Positions 6,240 through 10,156 of a DNA stretch of 10,156 bases are shown here, in pieces (within the stretch, counting starts at the first letter, position 1; each line of letters starts with the position of its first letter). The notes under the pieces are model-generated. The model was not told where the DNA came from and did no database searches. It saw only the letters and a list, made by a program, of their open reading frames with translations. This stretch comes from Pseudomonadota bacterium (GTDB lineage: Bacteria; Pseudomonadota; Gammaproteobacteria; Arenicellales; Arenicellaceae): the NCBI GenBank assembly GCA_018660405.1, contig JABJKL010000163.1:1-10156 (forward strand), written 5' to 3'. Both the position numbers and the translations under genes were made by a program.

Positions 6240-8072
6240 TTAGAACTGATACATCGCGGGAATTACCCACGACACAACAGCACACAATAGAATAGTCAAC
6301 GGCAGGCCAACCTTCAAAAAATCGCTAAAGTTGTAACCGGCGGCATTCATCACCAGAAGATTGGTTTGATAAGCCATCGGCGTCGCAAAACTCATATTCG
6401 CACCAAATAACACGGCCAACACGAAGGCTTCGGGTGGTAAGCCGAGTTGTTGGGCAATGCTGACGGCTATGGGGGTGCCGATAACCGCTGCGGCGTTGTT
6501 TGAGACAATATTGGTCATTATGGCCATGAGAAATACAAGGCCGGCAAAAATACCGTGTGCAGAAAGACCGCTGGCCAAGACTAAAAAACTACTGGCGAGA
6601 TACTCCGTTGCGCCAGTCATAATCAAGGCATTGCCCAAGGCTAAACTCGCCGCGACAATGAAAATCACTTGCGCACTTAAGGCGCGCTGAATATCACGCC
6701 AATCCAGGCAGTTAGTGGCCAGCATCAGCAACGCGCCACAGGTTGCACTGACTGCTATTGGTAGGATGCCAAAGGCCGCGGCCAGAACAATTAACGACAT
6801 AATGACTAGTGCACGAGAGGCGCGGTGCGTGTGTGGCAGTTCGGTAGTCGCGTCTAACACCAGAAAATGGCCTCGACGTTTCAGCTCTTCAATGCTTTCG
6901 TGGGAACCCTGTACAAGTAATACATCGCCCAGGCGCAATCGAACGGTCCCCATACTGCTTGGCATTGATTCGAGCACTTTGCCTTTACGGTGAATGGCCA
7001 GGGTGATCACCTGGTACGTATCAGCGAAACGAAGCTCGCTAAGTGTGCGGTGCGCCAGGGGTGAGCCACGGTCAATAGCAATTTCTGCCAAATGTTGACC
7101 TTTTTCGCTGAGTGGATTGTCTTCGTCAACCATTTGCTCGCCTGAGTACAATTGGCCCTCAAGGATGGTTTCAAATTCTTTCAGGTTTTGCGGAGTGTCT
7201 TTTACCAACAAGCGATCACCCGCCCGCACGGTCGCGTCAGGCAATGGAAAAATGTAGGTTTGCTCCGATTTTCGAATTCGAGTGACCTGTAAACGTCCGC
7301 CCGTCTTTTCGATCAATTCGCGCATAGTCTTTCCATCCGCGAATGAGTTTTTCGGAACTTTTATATGCGCGGTAAATAAGCGTGGAGAGGCATCGGGCAT
7401 GGCGGCTTCGCGGTCGGGCAATAATCTTGGAGCGATTAACCAGAGGTAGAGAATTCCCACCCCGGCAACCACCGATGCGGGGACGAAAAAGTCGAACATC
7501 CCGATTCGTGGCAAACCGAGATCGGCAGCAACACTCACCACCAGTAAATTGGTCGAGGTGCCGATGGTGGTAGCCATGCCACCGAGTATGGTGGCAAAAC
7601 CGATGGGCATAAGAATGCTGGAAGCGCGCGTGTTGGTGCGAATAGATACACTGATCAATATCGGTAGAAGCAAAACCACAATGGGTGTGTTGTTTACAAA
7701 GGCGCTAAGAAGAGCAGCGATTATCAGTGTTGATACCATCGATAACATGGGGCTTACGCTCCACAGTTTCGAGAGCGTGCGGCCAACCGGCTCCAGCGCC
7801 CCGGTGCGAACGAGCCCATGGCCCGCGATCATCAGCGCGCAAACTGCAATCAGTGCTTGGTGTCCAAAGCCAGTAAAAAACAGGATGGGATCTAATCGAT
7901 CTGCACCTGCGCCATAGGGCCATAAGGTAAACGTGAGCGTGAGGGCGACAATAATAAACAAACTGGAGGTTTCCAGTGGAATACGGTCACGCGAAAATAG
8001 AATAAGCGCGAATACTGTCAGTAAAAGCGCGAACAGGGCGTGTTCGTTGGGAATGGGCGGTAGATCGATCAT
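6240..8072 (-). CDS. SLC13/DASS-type anion permease with two TrkA-C (RCK_C) domains
   Basis: The product is 610 residues. Two hydrophobic halves (about 10-215 and 418-608) flank a soluble loop (about 225-410). Family motifs appear in both halves. The first half has SAFVNNTPIV (123-132) and IGTSTNLLV (170-178); the second has TNIVSNNAA (520-528) and ATPMAYQTNLLVM (563-575). In the DASS family such Ser-Asn-Thr-type motifs line the sodium and carboxylate/sulfate site, so this is probably a sodium-coupled importer of sulfate or a di/tricarboxylate. The loop holds two RCK_C-like domains. The first is near 235-305 (SFADGKTMRELIEK, ATVRAGDRLLV) and the second near 328-405 (RGSPLAHRTLSELRF, VRLRLGDVLLVQG). 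Such domains usually bind a small ligand and regulate transport. The ATG at 8072 has no clear Shine-Dalgarno site, and the next Met (residue 81) would remove membrane segments. The substrate cannot be read from the sequence. Confidence 0.88.
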   Translation of the reverse strand: MIDLPPIPNEHALFALLLTVFALILFSRDRIPLETSSLFIIVALTLTFTLWPYGAGADRLDPILFFTGFGHQALIAVCALMIAGHGLVRTGALEPVGRTLSKLWSVSPMLSMVSTLIIAALLSAFVNNTPIVVLLLPILISVSIRTNTRASSILMPIGFATILGGMATTIGTSTNLLVVSVAADLGLPRIGMFDFFVPASVVAGVGILYLWLIAPRLLPDREAAMPDASPRLFTAHIKVPKNSFADGKTMRELIEKTGGRLQVTRIRKSEQTYIFPLPDATVRAGDRLLVKDTPQNLKEFETILEGQLYSGEQMVDEDNPLSEKGQHLAEIAIDRGSPLAHRTLSELRFADTYQVITLAIHRKGKVLESMPSSMGTVRLRLGDVLLVQGSHESIEELKRRGHFLVLDATTELPHTHRASRALVIMSLIVLAAAFGILPIAVSATCGALLMLATNCLDWRDIQRALSAQVIFIVAASLALGNALIMTGATEYLASSFLVLASGLSAHGIFAGLVFLMAIMTNIVSNNAAAVIGTPIAVSIAQQLGLPPEAFVLAVLFGANMSFATPMAYQTNLLVMNAAGYNFSDFLKVGLPLTILLCAVVSWVIPAMYQF

Positions 8073-8153
8073 GGTTTATATGAAGTTATCATTTTCTTAT
8101 ATTTCTAGTACTTCTTTAAACGGATATTACCGTATTCAGCGTAATCAGGCGCA

Positions 8154-8187
8154 GGATTAGAGCATTTGTGATGCCATCGCTTAATCC
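8154..8187. promoter_or_regulatory. Imperfect inverted repeat overlapping a candidate promoter; possible operator
   Basis: GGATTAGAGC (8154-8163) pairs with GCTTAATCC (8179-8187) with one bulged base. A smaller inverted repeat, GCAT (8162-8165) and ATGC (8171-8174), sits inside. It covers the -35 and spacer of the candidate promoter at 8166-8194 in the spacer between the two divergent permease genes (8073-8274). This suits repressor binding, though an RNA hairpin in a longer transcript is also possible. Confidence 0.35.
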
Positions 8188-8194
8188 CTATATA
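8166..8194 (+). promoter_or_regulatory. Candidate sigma-70 promoter for the permease gene at 8275
   Basis: TTGTGA (8166-8171) and TATATA (8189-8194) are separated by 17 bases; each matches four of six consensus bases. Transcription would begin near 8201, leaving a leader of about 75 bases. The start codon at 8275 has only a distant GGAG (8248-8251), so translation initiation may be weak or depend on leader structure. Confidence 0.35.
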
Positions 8195-8274
8195 GTTCAG
8201 GACACTACACTAGCTACAGGGTAAACTTAAAAGCAAACCGTGTTGACGGAGCACAAGATAAAAGCCTAATAACA

Positions 8275-10125
8275 ATGGAGTTAGTCGCCCTAAATAGCGA
8301 AATCATCGCGATTCTGATACTTCTGGGGTTGACCGTCATCTTGTTTGTCTTCGAGGTGATTCGAGTTGATGCTGTCGCGTTGCTGGTCCTGGTCTTGCTG
8401 GGCCTTTCCAGTCTGGTTCCTGGCTATGATGGTTTGGTACCCACCCGCTTTCTATTTGACGGATTTTCCAGTAATGCGGTGATGTCGATTATCGCCATCA
8501 TGGTTGTGGGCGCTGGTCTTGATAAAACAGGCGTTATGGGAACGCTCGCGTCGTTTATCTTACGTTACGGTGGCCGAACAGAATCCAGAATTATCGCTGC
8601 GATTAGTGGTTCGGTGGCTTATCTTTCAAGCTTTATGCAGAACATCGGTGCAGCGGCGCTATTTTTGCCCGTCGTGAATCGAATATCCAGACGTACCGGA
8701 ATACCTGTTAAACGGCTGCTAATGCCGATGGGGTTTAGCGCTATCCTCGGTGGTACCGTTACCATGATTGGGTCCAGCCCATTAATATTACTGAACGATC
8801 TGTTGTTAAGTGCGAATCGCAGTTTGCCTATCAATGTCGAGACAATGGAGCCTTACGGACTATTCGCGGTTGCACCCATTGGGACTACTTTGATCGTCAT
8901 TGGTATAGCGTATTTTTTATTTCTCGCTCCTTGGTTATTGCCTACCGCTTCCGGTACAGGAAAGAGACATGAAACGAATCAGTATTTTCACGAGTTGTAT
9001 GGTATTCACTCCCGTACCTGGGAGGTGACGGTTACCAGTGAGAGTGACATGTGCGGCAAACTGTTAGGAGAGATAGCTAGCCACGGGCGGGCTGGCTGGA
9101 TTCTTGGCGTAAGCGATGGCAAGTCTTCCCAGATTACACCAGCGCAAGACACGGAAATACGCGCTGGTTCGGTGCTCGCGATTATGGGCCCCGCGGATTC
9201 GGTGCTGCCATATGCCGAGCAGCATGGCCTCGAAGTGGCAGCGCATCTAAATCATTTTGCTGAAATTTTGAGCGTGACTACAGCAGGGATATCCGCGGTG
9301 GTTATCCCGCCCGATTCTCAGTTGATTGGTAAATCTATTTCTGAGCTGCAGTTTCGGAGAAGATTTGGCGCGAGAATTTTATCAATCTATAGAATAGATC
9401 GTGTTATTGACCAGAACATCTCGGAAGTGGTGCTTCAGGCTGGCGATACATTGCTAATGCATTCGCGTTGGCAAGAGCTGGCTAGTGTCGCCGATAGCAA
9501 AGATTTTGCGGTTGTAACAGATTTCCCGCGTGAGACGTTTAGGCCCAATAAACTGGTTTACGCGTCAGTATGCTTTTTAATAGCCATTGGTTTAGTCATT
9601 TTTACTGCGCTGCCATTATCCGTTGCGCTGATGGCCGGTGCTATCGGTATGATCATTACCGGGGTGATAAGTATCGACGAGGCTTACGAGGCTATCAGTT
9701 GGCAGACCGTTTTTTTGTTAGCCTGTTTAATGCCATTAGGGCTTGCAATGGAGTATACCGGGGCCGCGGCCTGGTTAGCTTCTGAAGTGTTGAGAATTAT
9801 GGACGGCGCGTCGATATGGCAAGTTCAATTTACGTTAGGCGTGTTAGCGACTGTATTTACCTTACTGATGTCCAACGTCGGCGCGACGGTATTATTGGTG
9901 CCAATTGCCATACAAATAGCTTTGGGTGTAGGTGCGAATCCGGCAATGTTCGCATTGACAGTGGCACTGTGCACATCTAATTCGTTTCTGATTCCAACGC
10001 ATCAAGTCAACGCGCTCATTATGGGGCCGGCGGGCTATCGTGTAGCGGACTTCTTGCGCGCTGGTGGGGGAATGACAATTTTGTTTTTGTTGGTGACCAC
10101 CACGCTTCTTAATGTGTTTTATTAA
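8275..10125 (+). CDS. SLC13-family permease with two TrkA-C (RCK_C) domains, divergent motif type
   Basis: The product is 616 residues with the same plan as the divergent neighbour: membrane halves at about 8-223 and 427-615, and a soluble loop at about 235-415. The loop contains two RCK_C-like units. The first is near 248-312 (CGKLLGEIA, TEIRAGSVLAIMG) and the second near 328-405 (DSQLIGKSISELQFRRRFG, VVLQAGDTLLMHS). The positions that are NNTP, TSTN, SNN and YQTN in the neighbour are here QNIGAAALFLPV (122-133), IGSSPLILLN (165-174), SNVGATVLLVP (533-543) and THQVNALIMGPAGY (575-588). It is thus a distinct SLC13 subgroup, and its substrate is probably not the same. The ATG at 8275 gives a normal first helix, but its Shine-Dalgarno site is poor. 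TAA at 10123-10125 is followed only by A/T-rich sequence to the window end, with no terminator seen. Confidence 0.87.
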   Translation: MELVALNSEIIAILILLGLTVILFVFEVIRVDAVALLVLVLLGLSSLVPGYDGLVPTRFLFDGFSSNAVMSIIAIMVVGAGLDKTGVMGTLASFILRYGGRTESRIIAAISGSVAYLSSFMQNIGAAALFLPVVNRISRRTGIPVKRLLMPMGFSAILGGTVTMIGSSPLILLNDLLLSANRSLPINVETMEPYGLFAVAPIGTTLIVIGIAYFLFLAPWLLPTASGTGKRHETNQYFHELYGIHSRTWEVTVTSESDMCGKLLGEIASHGRAGWILGVSDGKSSQITPAQDTEIRAGSVLAIMGPADSVLPYAEQHGLEVAAHLNHFAEILSVTTAGISAVVIPPDSQLIGKSISELQFRRRFGARILSIYRIDRVIDQNISEVVLQAGDTLLMHSRWQELASVADSKDFAVVTDFPRETFRPNKLVYASVCFLIAIGLVIFTALPLSVALMAGAIGMIITGVISIDEAYEAISWQTVFLLACLMPLGLAMEYTGAAAWLASEVLRIMDGASIWQVQFTLGVLATVFTLLMSNVGATVLLVPIAIQIALGVGANPAMFALTVALCTSNSFLIPTHQVNALIMGPAGYRVADFLRAGGGMTILFLLVTTTLLNVFY

Positions 10126-10156
10126 TCGTAAAGATTAAAATTAAAGTAAAAACTTG

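Noticed and set aside
8243..8272. TTGACG-18-TAATAA as promoter of the permease at 8275
   Set aside because: Transcription would start at about 8279, inside the coding sequence, so it cannot serve this start codon.

Overview
This window looks like ordinary chromosome from a marine-type gammaproteobacterium of moderate GC content (roughly half, judged by eye). The housekeeping proteins match gammaproteobacterial families along most of their length. A pyrE gene divergent from an exonuclease III/Crc-family gene is also an arrangement I recall from pseudomonads. A relative of the Pseudomonas/Cellvibrionales branch is the best guess, but the sequence alone does not fix the genus.

Layout. Positions 1-950 (+) hold the C-terminal part of parC (topoisomerase IV subunit A), cut by the window edge. 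Convergent to it is a minus-strand pair, pyrE (2917-2267) then cca (2237-1002), 29 bases apart and probably one transcript. A 126-base divergent spacer (2918-3043) separates pyrE from a plus-strand pair: an exonuclease III/Crc-family gene (3044-3811) and an AmpG-type muropeptide permease (3811-5349), whose stop and start codons share one base. The 394 bases after ampG contain a 265-base element (5405-5669). It has a nearly perfect 32/33-base outer inverted repeat enclosing two long hairpins of about 92 bases each. Next comes a small gene with a strong ribosome binding site, coding for a secreted Tyr/Arg/Asn/Ser-rich repeat protein (5744-6157). The last 4 kb carry two divergently transcribed SLC13/DASS-type permeases (6240-8072 minus, 8275-10125 plus), each with two TrkA-C-like (RCK_C) domains in a central cytosolic loop.

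How the genes work together. The left half combines DNA topology (parC), tRNA 3'-end maturation (cca), pyrimidine synthesis (pyrE), abasic-site repair or Crc-like regulation (3044-3811) and peptidoglycan recycling (ampG). The right half is anion transport plus an envelope or secreted protein of unknown role. No phage, plasmid, CRISPR or defence genes are visible.

The most unusual items are the 265-base element, the low-complexity secreted protein with DNA-level tandem repeats beside it, the Crc-like nuclease with an intact catalytic set, and the divergent SLC13 pair whose predicted substrate-site motifs differ sharply.
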